Part shown: positions 5,849 to 14,530 of the stretch, piece by piece
How positions within the stretch are numbered: the stretch's first letter is position 1
Layout of the letters: each line of letters starts with the position of its first letter
Origin: Bacteroidota bacterium
Lineage (GTDB): Bacteria > Bacteroidota > Ignavibacteria > Ignavibacteriales > Ignavibacteriaceae
Length of the DNA stretch: 21,693 nt
Assembly (NCBI GenBank): GCA_021796135.1
Contig: JAJYOQ010000019.1
Location: 1 to 21,693 of the forward strand
Direction: 5' to 3'
Notes under the pieces: model-generated
Told to the model about the DNA's origin: nothing
What the model saw: the letters and a program-made list of their open reading frames with translations, nothing else
Database searches by the model: none
Program-made: the position numbers and the translations under genes

Positions 5849-8047
5849 TCAATAATTCAAGGTTATTCCGGCTCCAAAACCCATATCGCTGTCGTAATGG
5901 GTCGAAATACCGAAATACTTTGTGATTATATACCTTAATCCTGCCATACTTTCTTTATCGCTATTGACCATAAAATTTAAACGAAGACGTGCAGTAATAG
6001 GAATATCTTCTCTCATTAATTGAATTCTTAACTTGCCTTCCGAATCAAGCCTTGTATCAGCAATTATCAATAACGGTAAGGTATATTGAACACCAGCGCA
6101 AAATACTTTCTTATTATCTAAGTTGCTGCTCTGTCCAAACAAATTTTTGACTTGCGAGCTAGCCTTCTTATATCGGATATCCCAGCCTATATAAGGAAAC
6201 AACCACTGCATTTGGTCTAAATATCTTCCGAAATGACTTTCGGTTTCATAACCCATCATATCATTTATGCCAAGATGCCACTCAACCTGAAATTGGTAAC
6301 GTGTATTAGCAAGCATTATTTCGCCATCGCTTCCATTGCTTTCTAAGCCAGCTCTTGCCATCGGGTGAAACATTCTATCATCACTATAAAAATGCTCTAA
6401 GGCACTTTTAGGATCAGGTATTTCAGGATTCGGAGGAGAATTTTCATAGCTGAATACTCTTCCCATACCGCTCATCATGTGATAAAGAATGTGGCAATGA
6501 AAAAACCAATCGCCGTAATATCGCGCAGCAAACTCGATTGTATCGGTTTCCATCGGCATTATATCCAGCACATTTTTTAATGGATCATAATCCCCATGCC
6601 CATTCAACACTCTAAAAAAATGTCCGTGAAGATGCATTGGATGTCTCATCATCGTACCATTATATAAAATAATTTTTATGTTCTCTCCTTTTTTAATTAA
6701 TATTTTATCTGATTCGGAAAGAGTTTTATTATTTATACTCCAGACATAACGGTTCATATTTCCGGTTAGATTGAAGTGCAGTACTTTTGTTGGTCCATTA
6801 GGCAATGTAGTTTTAAAAGGAGCTTTAAGCATTGTATAATTAAGGGTAGAAATCGTGTCTAAATTTTCAGGATACATGACCGTATTCATATCCATTTTCT
6901 GCAAGCTCATCTGCATGCCCATATTATTCATAGTTCCGTCCATATTCATCATATCATTCATCATCTTCATCCCCTCAAAATATTCCAATGTTGGAAGAGT
7001 AGGAGCAGATACCTTTTCTCCGGTTCCGAGCCAGAGCGAAGTATGGTGAGTTCTGTCTTCAGATGTAGCACGGAATTCATAGCATTTATTATCAGGAATT
7101 GTCACAATTATATCATAAGTTTCAGCTATGCCTACAATCATTTTGTCAACATCTACCGGGACTACATCGCTTCCGTCACTTGCAACTACTGTAATTTTAC
7201 CTCCGGCAAATTGCAGCCAAAAATAAGTAGATGAAGACCCGTTAATAATGCGTAGTTTTATTTTATCACCTGGTCTAAGATCGGATAAAGTTTGTTGGAC
7301 TTTTCCATTAATATGAAATGCGTTATAGTAAACATCGCTTACGTCCATAGAGAGCATTCGTTTCCATTCGTTTGTAAGCTTCGTCATGAAATATCCTTGA
7401 GTGAGAGCTTCGCCGTAGCTTTGTACGCTTCCTTTCTGAATAGAATACCAATCAGTTGCCATGTGCAAAGAGCGCTCAATCTCGTATGGATTTTCATTTG
7501 TCCAATCATTTAGCAGTAATGTATATTCTTTCATCGGCGGCTCTTGTCTTTTATAAATAATCAATGCGCCGTTTAATCCGCTTTGCTCTTGAAGTCCTGA
7601 GTGTGAATGATACCAGTAAGTTCCGCTTTGCACTAATGGAAACTTATACAAATATGTTTTTCCGGGTTTGATGGGCGGTGTAGTTAAGTAAGGAACGCCG
7701 TCAAATTGATTGGGAATAATAAGACCATGCCAATGAATTGACGTTTCGGTTTTCATTTCATTGTGAACATATATTTCAGCTGTATCGCCTTCGGTAAAAT
7801 ATAAGGTTGGACCCGGAATAGATCCATTGATTGCAATGGCTTTCGCTTTTTCACCGGTAAAGTTTACAGTGGTATCTCTAATGAAAAAATCATAACGAAT
7901 TGCTTGAGGTTTGGCGTCACTAACATAAGAATTAATAGTCGAATCGTTTGCTAGTGTTGTGTATAATTGGTTTACATTATGCAGCTGCTGTGCGGATGTA
8001 AAAGTAATTGTAACTAAGATAATAGAAAGTAATAAAATTTTATTCAT
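5849..8047 (-). CDS. CopA-like multicopper oxidase with C-terminal outer-membrane-type barrel extension
   Basis: A 732-residue protein with a Sec signal peptide (1-19, TSA then QQ). Residues about 45-535 form three cupredoxin domains with all four copper-site motifs: HWHG (105-108), WYHSHSG (145-151), HPMHLHGH (469-476) and HCHILYHMMSGM (517-528), the last supplying type 1, 2 and 3 ligands. A Met-rich loop (360-391, 13 Met in 32 residues) resembles the Cu(I)-binding loops of CopA/CueO-type oxidases, which oxidise toxic Cu(I) in the periplasm. Residues about 550-732 are not cupredoxin: they show alternating amphipathic strands, a CopB-like start (FHPMARAGLES) and a final strand ending in Tyr, as in outer membrane barrels. 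The protein may thus be a CopA-CopB-like fusion held at the outer membrane. It follows the pump gene by 232 bases; no clear promoter or terminator was seen in that gap. The start has a poor ribosome site. Confidence 0.9.
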   Translation of the reverse strand: MNKILLLSIILVTITFTSAQQLHNVNQLYTTLANDSTINSYVSDAKPQAIRYDFFIRDTTVNFTGEKAKAIAINGSIPGPTLYFTEGDTAEIYVHNEMKTETSIHWHGLIIPNQFDGVPYLTTPPIKPGKTYLYKFPLVQSGTYWYHSHSGLQEQSGLNGALIIYKRQEPPMKEYTLLLNDWTNENPYEIERSLHMATDWYSIQKGSVQSYGEALTQGYFMTKLTNEWKRMLSMDVSDVYYNAFHINGKVQQTLSDLRPGDKIKLRIINGSSSTYFWLQFAGGKITVVASDGSDVVPVDVDKMIVGIAETYDIIVTIPDNKCYEFRATSEDRTHHTSLWLGTGEKVSAPTLPTLEYFEGMKMMNDMMNMDGTMNNMGMQMSLQKMDMNTVMYPENLDTISTLNYTMLKAPFKTTLPNGPTKVLHFNLTGNMNRYVWSINNKTLSESDKILIKKGENIKIILYNGTMMRHPMHLHGHFFRVLNGHGDYDPLKNVLDIMPMETDTIEFAARYYGDWFFHCHILYHMMSGMGRVFSYENSPPNPEIPDPKSALEHFYSDDRMFHPMARAGLESNGSDGEIMLANTRYQFQVEWHLGINDMMGYETESHFGRYLDQMQWLFPYIGWDIRYKKASSQVKNLFGQSSNLDNKKVFCAGVQYTLPLLIIADTRLDSEGKLRIQLMREDIPITARLRLNFMVNSDKESMAGLRYIITKYFGISTHYDSDMGFGAGITLNY

Positions 8048-8279
8048 AGTAAAGTATCAGCTGCAAATGCTATATGATTAGAAGAAGCAAATACCTTATC
8101 ATTAAAAGCATATACTAATACTACTGATATTATAAAATATTTCACTACAATTCCATTAAAATTTATAGTTGACTTACCTATGCAAAAACTTATATAAAAT
8201 TTGACACAGGTAATGTGATATGGAATTGTTCTGATTTTCTATGTGAGTATTTTCATCCGTCAAAACATCATTTTTTTAT

Positions 8280-11200
8280 TTAATTTTCTAACAATTTTCC
8301 TTCAAGTTTAGCTTGTTTTTTTAATTCGTAAGATTTCCATAGATAATAGATAACCGGGTAAACAGCAAGTTCCATCAGAACAGATGTAACAACTCCTCCA
8401 AGCATTGGGGCTGCGATTCTCTTCATTACGTCCGCACCGGCGCCGTTGCTCCACATAATTGGAATTAAACCGGCTACTATTACCGAAGCTGTCATAATTT
8501 TAGGTCGAACTCTTTTTACTGCTCCGTGATGAATTGCCTCAATCAAATCTTTGACCCCTCTCATCATCCCATTATCCTTCCACTCTTTATATGCTACATC
8601 TAGGTAAAGAAGCATTACTACACCTGTCTCTGCATCAAGTCCCGCAAGCGCTATTATTCCAACCCATACCGCTATACTTAAATTGTACCCTAAAATGTAT
8701 AACAGCCAGAATGTACCTACGAGTGAGAATGGAACAGCCAAAAAGATGATTGCTACTTTTATGAATGATCTTGTATTTAAGTATATAATTAGAAAAATGA
8801 TAAATAAAGTCATCGGAATAACTACCATTAAACGCTGATTTGCATGCTGCATGTACTCAAATTCGCCGCTCCAAACAAGGCTGTAACCGATTGGCAAATG
8901 AATTTTTTCTTCAACAATTTTTTGCGCCTTTTTAACATAAGTACCGATATCTGAAGTCTTAAGATCAACATATACCCATGCATTCGGTCTAGTGCCTTCG
9001 GTTTTTATAACCATTGGTCCTTTGTGTATTATAAAATCCGCTAGCTGCCCCATTGGAACTTGCGCACCTGTCGGGGTTGGTACAAGAACTCTTTTCAAGT
9101 CATCTACATTATCTCTTTGTTCGCGTCCATATCTTAAATTTACTGGAAATCTTTCCAATCCTTCAACAGTGGTTGTTATATTCATTCCGCCCATTGCGGA
9201 TTGGATTACGTCTTCAACGTCTTGAATTGTTAGTCCGTACCTTGCAGCTTCCTCACGATTGATATTTATATCAACGTAATTACCTCCGACAGTTCTTTCA
9301 GCATATGCGCTGAGAGTTCCCGGTACTGTTCGCATAACTGCTTCAATTTTTTCACCGATAGATTGCAAGGTATCCAGGTTCGGACCGGATATTTTTATGC
9401 CGACCGGTGTTTTAATTCCCGTGCTTAGCATATCTGTTCTGGTTTTTATAGGCATTGTCCATGAATTAGTTACGCCGGGAAAATGAATTGCATCATTCAG
9501 CTGATCAATTAATTTTTTTACCGTCATTCCATCGGGCCACTCACTTTCGGGCTTAAGCATGATTGTTGTTTCCGTCATATCAAGACCGGCTGGATCGGTT
9601 GCTGTTTCAGCCCTTCCTATTTTACCGAATACATGATGAACTTCCGGGAAAGATGCAATTATTTTATCAGTCTGCTGAAGCAGTTCTTTTGCTTTAGTAA
9701 TTGAAATTCCCGGCAGTGTTGTCGGCATATAAAGCAAATCACCTTCGTATAACGGCGGCATGAACTCACTTCCGAGTTGTGAATATGGGAAATAGGTTAT
9801 TGCCATTAATACTAAAGCAGTAATAATAACAGACTTCCAATGATTGATTACAAAGTTTACAACAGGATGATAAATCTTAATGAGAAATTTATTTATTGGA
9901 TTTTTTTCTTCCGGTTTAATATTCCCGCGAATCCAGTAACCCATTAGCACTGGAACTAATGTAATAGATAAGATTGCAGCAGCAGCCATAGAATAGGTCT
10001 TTGTAAATGCAAGCGGTTGAAATAATTTTCCTTCCTGTGCTTGCATTGTAAATATCGGGATGAATGAAACTGTTATAACTAGAAGCGAATAGAATAAAGA
10101 AGGACCGACTTCTTTTGATGCTTCAATAATTAGCTGCCATCGCTCCCGCCTTTGTTCCAGTGGTTTCAACATATCATGTTCGATATGCTTGTGTGCGTTT
10201 TCAATCATAATTATTGCTGCGTCAACCATCGCCCCGATGGCAATGGCAATCCCTCCCAGAGACATGATATTAGCATTTATTCCTTGCGCTTTCATTACAA
10301 TGAATGCCATCAATATGGCTGTGGGCAGCGTAAATATTGCTACAAATGCACTCCGGAAATGCATCAGAAATAAAATGCAGACTAAGGCAACGATCAGTAT
10401 TTCCTCAATTAATTTATCCTTTAAAGTATTAATTGCATTCTCAATCAAACCGGAACGATCATAAACCGCAGTAATCTTTACATCCGGAGGAAGTCCTTGC
10501 TTTAATTCAGCTAGTTTCTTTTTAACTCCTTCTATTACTGAAAGAGCATTTTCTCCGTAACGCATAACTATTATTCCGCCTACGGTTTCTCCTTTACCGT
10601 CTGATTCTGCTATACCTCTTCGCATCTCCGGACCGTAAGCAACATTAGCAATATCTTTTATATAAACCGGAGTGTTCGTCTTTTTGTTAATCATTACCGG
10701 AATGTCTTCTACATCCTGAATTGATTTTATATATCCCAACCCTCTTATCATAAATTCTGATTCGCCCATTTCAATTGTCTCTCCGCCGACATCATTGTTA
10801 GACTTCTTTATTGCCATTTCAACGTCGCTTAAAGGAATATTATAAGCTAATAGCTTGGCGGGATCAACAGTCACTTGATATTGTTTTACAAACCCTCCGA
10901 TACTCGCAACTTCCGATACTCCGGGAACAGAGCTTAGCTGATACTTCAAATACCAATCCTGATAAGTTCGAAGATCTGCCAGGGAACGCTTCGGCGAAGA
11001 CAAGGTATATTCAAATACCCAGCCAACACCTGTTGCGTCGGGTCCTAAAGTGGGTACAACATTATTAGGTAATCTTTTTGCCGCATAATTTAGATATTCT
11101 AAAACTCTGCTGCGTGCCCAATAAATATCAGTGCCATCTTTAAATATTACATATACAAGCGAATAACCAAAAAAAGAATAACCTCTCACAACTTTTGCCC

Positions 11201-11432
11201 CGGGGACAGATACCAGCGCCGTGGTAAGAGGGTAGGTTACCTGGTCTTCGACAATTCTCGGTGATTGACCGTCATATTTTGTATAAATAATAACTTGTAC
11301 ATCGCTTAAATCAGGTATTGCATCAACAGGAATACTATATAAAGAATAAATTCCCCAGCCCATCAAAAATACTACTGCAAGTATTACAAGAAATCTATTC
11401 TTAACCGAAAACTCAATTATCTTCTCCAACAT
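8280..11432 (-). CDS. cusA: CusA-like Cu(I)/Ag(I) RND efflux pump
   Basis: A heavy-metal-efflux RND permease of 1050 residues, in the usual range for the family. It is the inner-membrane, proton-driven part of a three-part pump. I start it at the ATG at 11430-11432, which has GGAG six bases upstream; a TTG 12 bases earlier overlaps that ribosome site and is rejected. Twelve membrane helices are expected, and the TM4 proton-relay aspartate is D404 in GAMVDAAIIMIEN. Methionines M569 (LLYMP), M619 (LDMTETT) and M668 (TDMLSTG) correspond to M573, M623 and M672 of E. coli CusA, the three-Met substrate site, which points to Cu(I)/Ag(I) rather than Zn/Co/Cd. It follows the CusB-like gene by 79 bases, a gap with short tandem repeats and a hairpin, and should be in the same operon. 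Confidence 0.95.
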   Translation of the reverse strand: MLEKIIEFSVKNRFLVILAVVFLMGWGIYSLYSIPVDAIPDLSDVQVIIYTKYDGQSPRIVEDQVTYPLTTALVSVPGAKVVRGYSFFGYSLVYVIFKDGTDIYWARSRVLEYLNYAAKRLPNNVVPTLGPDATGVGWVFEYTLSSPKRSLADLRTYQDWYLKYQLSSVPGVSEVASIGGFVKQYQVTVDPAKLLAYNIPLSDVEMAIKKSNNDVGGETIEMGESEFMIRGLGYIKSIQDVEDIPVMINKKTNTPVYIKDIANVAYGPEMRRGIAESDGKGETVGGIIVMRYGENALSVIEGVKKKLAELKQGLPPDVKITAVYDRSGLIENAINTLKDKLIEEILIVALVCILFLMHFRSAFVAIFTLPTAILMAFIVMKAQGINANIMSLGGIAIAIGAMVDAAIIMIENAHKHIEHDMLKPLEQRRERWQLIIEASKEVGPSLFYSLLVITVSFIPIFTMQAQEGKLFQPLAFTKTYSMAAAAILSITLVPVLMGYWIRGNIKPEEKNPINKFLIKIYHPVVNFVINHWKSVIITALVLMAITYFPYSQLGSEFMPPLYEGDLLYMPTTLPGISITKAKELLQQTDKIIASFPEVHHVFGKIGRAETATDPAGLDMTETTIMLKPESEWPDGMTVKKLIDQLNDAIHFPGVTNSWTMPIKTRTDMLSTGIKTPVGIKISGPNLDTLQSIGEKIEAVMRTVPGTLSAYAERTVGGNYVDININREEAARYGLTIQDVEDVIQSAMGGMNITTTVEGLERFPVNLRYGREQRDNVDDLKRVLVPTPTGAQVPMGQLADFIIHKGPMVIKTEGTRPNAWVYVDLKTSDIGTYVKKAQKIVEEKIHLPIGYSLVWSGEFEYMQHANQRLMVVIPMTLFIIFLIIYLNTRSFIKVAIIFLAVPFSLVGTFWLLYILGYNLSIAVWVGIIALAGLDAETGVVMLLYLDVAYKEWKDNGMMRGVKDLIEAIHHGAVKRVRPKIMTASVIVAGLIPIMWSNGAGADVMKRIAAPMLGGVVTSVLMELAVYPVIYYLWKSYELKKQAKLEGKLLEN

Positions 11433-11462
11433 TCCAAACTCCAATTAAAATTTGTGTTTTTC

Positions 11463-11490
11463 AATTCAAAATTCAAAATTCAAAATTCAA
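11463..11490. repeat. four perfect tandem copies of AATTCAA
   Basis: The 7-base unit AATTCAA is repeated four times without interruption, in the gap between the CusB-like stop and the CusA-like start. It ends about 20 bases before the pump's ribosome site. It may be a slippage-prone simple repeat; a spacer or phase-variable effect on pump translation is only a possibility. Confidence 0.8.
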
Positions 11491-11494
11491 CATT

Positions 11495-11507
11495 GCGGCG
11501 AAGCCGC
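11495..11507 (-). other. short GC-rich hairpin between the cusB- and cusA-like genes
   Basis: On the transcript strand, GCGGC-TTC-GCCGC forms a 5-bp stem with a 3-base loop, 4 bases after the CusB-like stop codon. It stands out in AT-rich DNA. No run of T follows directly, so it is not a standard intrinsic terminator. It could slow mRNA decay or partly attenuate, setting different levels of adaptor and pump. Confidence 0.4.
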
Positions 11508-11511
11508 GCCC

Positions 11512-13071
11512 TTATTTCGCCTTAAACCCAGATTTTATTAAATTCTCTTTGGCTGTTTTAAGACTAACTTCTTGCAGGTTCATACCGCATTTCGGATCTA
11601 CGCCGGGCTTATCTGAAAGAACATTAAAATCCATTGGACATTGGTAAATTTTTCCGTCTTTATTGTCATCGATTGACTTCACATCAATCACTCCTTTATA
11701 TTCTACCGGTGTTGAGTGATTTTCTTTCATCACCATATTGTCCATAGCGTCTTTTTTTGATTTCGGTTTTTCAGAAGCATTATTCTGCGTTGAAGTATCC
11801 GGATTTTCTGCAGCGCCGGGTTGTTTCATATTGTTTAAAGCAGCGTTCAGATTACTTTCTGAATCAATAAGGAATTGAGAAGAAGTTACAATTTTCTCAC
11901 CTGCATTTATTCCTTTGAGTATCTGCACATAACCGCTGTCGCCGCGAACACCAAGGACTACGGTTCTCGGTTCAAAGTATCCGTTGCCGAGAGCGATTAT
12001 TGCGACATCTCTCGTTCCTGTGTGAATTATCGCCTGATTCGGTACTGCTACGGTTTCAAGTGTTACCGGAGACTTGACGTTTGCATCTGCAAACATTCCC
12101 GGCTTAAATTCATAATCACTTGTGTTGCGTATTTCAATTCTTACCTGAACTGTTTTTGAATCTGTATCAAGATAAGGATAAATGTAGGATATGCGTCCTT
12201 GAAAAGTTTTACCGGGCATATATGATAATTGCAAATCAACTTTATCTCCAAGTTTAATCCAAGGAAGTTCATATTGATAAATTTGAGCAATTCCCCAAAC
12301 TGTTGTAAGATCGGCAATTTTGTAAAGCACCATTCCCGGTTCTATGTTTTGCCCGTTGATTACCATCTTGTCTGTAACAATTCCGTTAGCCGGAGAATAG
12401 ATTGTCATTGTTTTTTGCGGTGTACCTCTTTTCTCAAGCGCTTGAATTTCTTTTTCGGATATATCCCAGTATAGCAGTCTTCGCTTTGCACTTTCAACTA
12501 ATTGATCAGCACCTTTTTGGCTGATTAGAGATCCATTCTTTGAAATATTATTTCTATATTTTATTGCTTGCAAATATTCTTCCTGTGTGCTTACAAGATC
12601 GGGGCTGTATACTTCTAATAGAGGTTGACCTTTTCTTACAAGCTGACCTGTATAATCAACATATAAATTTTCCACATAACCCATAATCTTTGTTGTTATT
12701 GTATAAAGTTTTGTTTCGTCGTAATTAATGTTAGCAGTAGTTCTGATGTTGCGCGATAATTTTCGTTTTTCGACTGTTTCGGTTGTCACTCCGATGTTTT
12801 GCTGCGTTGCCGGATCTATATGAATTTGATTGGGACCAACACTGTCCGAGCTGCTTTGATCCGCATAAACCGGAACGTAATCCATTCCCATTGCATCTTT
12901 CATCGGCACTTTTGAAGTTACTGTGGGATTCATAGGAGATCTGTAATAAAGGATTTTCCTTTCGCTTTTTGTTCCGGAAGAACTTGAGGAAGAATGATTG
13001 TGAAACAATAGCCACCCTCCGCTAATCCCTATAATTAAACTTATAATGCCCGTTAAGATTAATTTTTTCAT
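11512..13071 (-). CDS. cusB: CusB-like efflux adaptor with fused C-terminal metal-binding module
   Basis: A periplasmic membrane-fusion protein linking the RND pump to the outer membrane channel. The chosen ATG (13069-13071) has AAGGA ten bases upstream; a TTG 18 bases further up covers the ribosome site and is rejected. The protein is 519 residues. It has an N-terminal membrane/signal segment (1-23), a Ser/His linker and a degenerate metal-binding domain at about 40-69 (YYRSPMNP...MGMDYVPVY) whose cysteines are replaced, as in E. coli CusB. Barrel-sandwich/lipoyl, helical hairpin and beta-barrel parts follow (about 105-405). A Gln/Asn/Lys-rich linker (about 415-445) leads to a second metal-binding module (451-519) with intact CPM and CGM. 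That module is 77% identical to residues 67-135 of the secreted protein at 5196-5603. The fusion would keep a CusF-like carrier tied to the pump (inference). It begins 22 bases after the outer membrane factor gene. Confidence 0.93.
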   Translation of the reverse strand: MKKLILTGIISLIIGISGGWLLFHNHSSSSSSGTKSERKILYYRSPMNPTVTSKVPMKDAMGMDYVPVYADQSSSDSVGPNQIHIDPATQQNIGVTTETVEKRKLSRNIRTTANINYDETKLYTITTKIMGYVENLYVDYTGQLVRKGQPLLEVYSPDLVSTQEEYLQAIKYRNNISKNGSLISQKGADQLVESAKRRLLYWDISEKEIQALEKRGTPQKTMTIYSPANGIVTDKMVINGQNIEPGMVLYKIADLTTVWGIAQIYQYELPWIKLGDKVDLQLSYMPGKTFQGRISYIYPYLDTDSKTVQVRIEIRNTSDYEFKPGMFADANVKSPVTLETVAVPNQAIIHTGTRDVAIIALGNGYFEPRTVVLGVRGDSGYVQILKGINAGEKIVTSSQFLIDSESNLNAALNNMKQPGAAENPDTSTQNNASEKPKSKKDAMDNMVMKENHSTPVEYKGVIDVKSIDDNKDGKIYQCPMDFNVLSDKPGVDPKCGMNLQEVSLKTAKENLIKSGFKAK

Positions 13072-13093
13072 TTCTAATTTTTCCTTCAACTTT

Positions 13094-14371
13094 TTATTTC
13101 ACTTTTTCTTTTATTTCGTTTATGCTTAATCCAACTGCTTGTTCAAGCAGCGCCTGGCTTTGCATATAATTCATCTGAGCCATGTAATAATCAAGCTTAG
13201 ACGATAATACCGTTTTGTAGGCATCTATGAACATTAAAAATTCCGTTTTGCCGGTTTGATATGCAGCAAGCGTAGATTGAAGCGTCTGTTCTGCCTGTGG
13301 TATAACTGTGTTTTTATATAGATCAATTAAATTTTTATTGGATTCAATTTTTATCAATGCATTTTGAACATCGCCTGCAGCCATATTTTTAGCTGCACTT
13401 AATTGTTCATCAGCAGTGCTTATATTAATTTCGTTTTCCTGAACCTTGCCTGTAAATTTACCTTTAGACCAGAATGCAAGCGGAATATTAACGCCAACCA
13501 TTGCAGACCAAAAATCGTTAGTAGTATTTGACATATTTTTGTACATCAGTTGAACCATAAAATCGGGATAGAACTCAAGCTTTGAAGCTTTTAATTCTGA
13601 TTTGTTCATTTCAACGTTGTATTGCATGGCTTTAATTTCCGGACGGTTTTGAAAAGCTAAATCAGCAATCTGTTCGTATGTCCAATCCGGAATTGTATCT
13701 TGGATATCACTAATCTCCGGCAGCGAAGAATTTACCGGACGGCTTAGGATTATATTTATCATTGTTTCGACATTTCTTTTTTCATTAAGAAGATTTATGC
13801 CGTCATTTATTAATGTCGAAAGCTCCGTTTGCGCTCTTAAAACATCTGCCTGCTTTCCTGTCCCAACTTCATATTGTTTTAATGTAATATCGTTTAGCTG
13901 TTTAAGCAGCGCTTGATTTTCTTTGTTGATCTCGATTTTCTTTTCTACAAAATAAAGCTCATAGTAATAAGATTTTAAATCGTTAATTATTTTATTCTTC
14001 AGCTCATTATACTGCTCATTATACATTTGAGCATTGTTTGTCGCAGCGTTTCCCATATTACCAAGCTTACCCGGGAACGGAAATGTCTGCTGAACGTAGT
14101 AATCGGTTTCCATTCCGTTTGTAATAGGGTTTAAATATTGAATGGGTGTTTGAAAAAAAGAAATTCCTACCTGCGGAGGATCCCATGCGGTAACTTGCTT
14201 AACTTTTGTCTGTTCAGTAAGTGTTTGACTGCGCGCCGCTTTAAGTTGAGGATTGTTTTGAAGTGCTTCTTTTACCAGTATATTTAAATTTTCATTGCTT
14301 GAAGATTGTGAATAAATCGTAATAGGTGCTAATAAATATAAAGAAAGAACTAAAGTTGCTATTTTAACCAT
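13094..14371 (-). CDS. TolC/CusC-like outer membrane efflux protein
   Basis: A 425-residue outer membrane factor with a signal peptide (about 1-21, ending IYSQ) and the two repeated OEP halves of the TolC family: long helical stretches rich in Gln, Asn, Glu and Lys around 30-210 and 230-420. These build the trimeric channel and periplasmic tunnel that carries metal out from the CusBA complex. There is no lipobox cysteine, unlike CusC of E. coli. AAAGGA ten bases before the ATG supports the start. It is the first gene of the efflux operon, with the CusB-like gene 22 bases downstream, and a sigma54-like promoter is centred about 80 bases upstream of its start codon. That makes it the likely first target of the regulator encoded just before it. 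Confidence 0.92.
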   Translation of the reverse strand: MVKIATLVLSLYLLAPITIYSQSSSNENLNILVKEALQNNPQLKAARSQTLTEQTKVKQVTAWDPPQVGISFFQTPIQYLNPITNGMETDYYVQQTFPFPGKLGNMGNAATNNAQMYNEQYNELKNKIINDLKSYYYELYFVEKKIEINKENQALLKQLNDITLKQYEVGTGKQADVLRAQTELSTLINDGINLLNEKRNVETMINIILSRPVNSSLPEISDIQDTIPDWTYEQIADLAFQNRPEIKAMQYNVEMNKSELKASKLEFYPDFMVQLMYKNMSNTTNDFWSAMVGVNIPLAFWSKGKFTGKVQENEINISTADEQLSAAKNMAAGDVQNALIKIESNKNLIDLYKNTVIPQAEQTLQSTLAAYQTGKTEFLMFIDAYKTVLSSKLDYYMAQMNYMQSQALLEQAVGLSINEIKEKVK

Positions 14372-14445
14372 TGTTTAAATTTCCTTTGAAATTTCTTATT
14401 ACTATATATAACGTACTAAACATGACCTTAACTGAATTTATATGC

Positions 14446-14461
14446 AGTAAGATTTATGCCA
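14446..14461 (-). promoter_or_regulatory. putative sigma54 (-24/-12) promoter of the efflux operon
   Basis: On the minus strand, TGGCATAAATCTTACT fits the consensus TGGCAC-N5-TTGCW with one miss in the -24 box (C to T) and one in the -12 box (G to A). The spacing of GG and the -12 C is correct. Transcription should start near 14434, giving a leader of about 60 bases before the outer membrane factor gene. Thirteen of 16 bases equal the site at 5687-5702. Confidence 0.65.
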
Positions 14462-14530
14462 TGGGAAAAGTTATAATTTGAGAAAATTTGAAGGTTTTTA
14501 GAATAGAATAAGCAGAGGCATTTTAAGAAA

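Noticed and set aside
8048..8279. A sigma54 site or terminator between the pump and the multicopper oxidase
   Set aside because: I read both strands and found no TGGCA-type -24 box with a -12 partner and no strong hairpin with a T run; only a 4-bp CACA/TGTG stem.
11495..11507. Intrinsic terminator after the CusB-like gene
   Set aside because: The stem is only 5 bp and no T run follows on the transcript strand; the pump gene behind it belongs to the same system.
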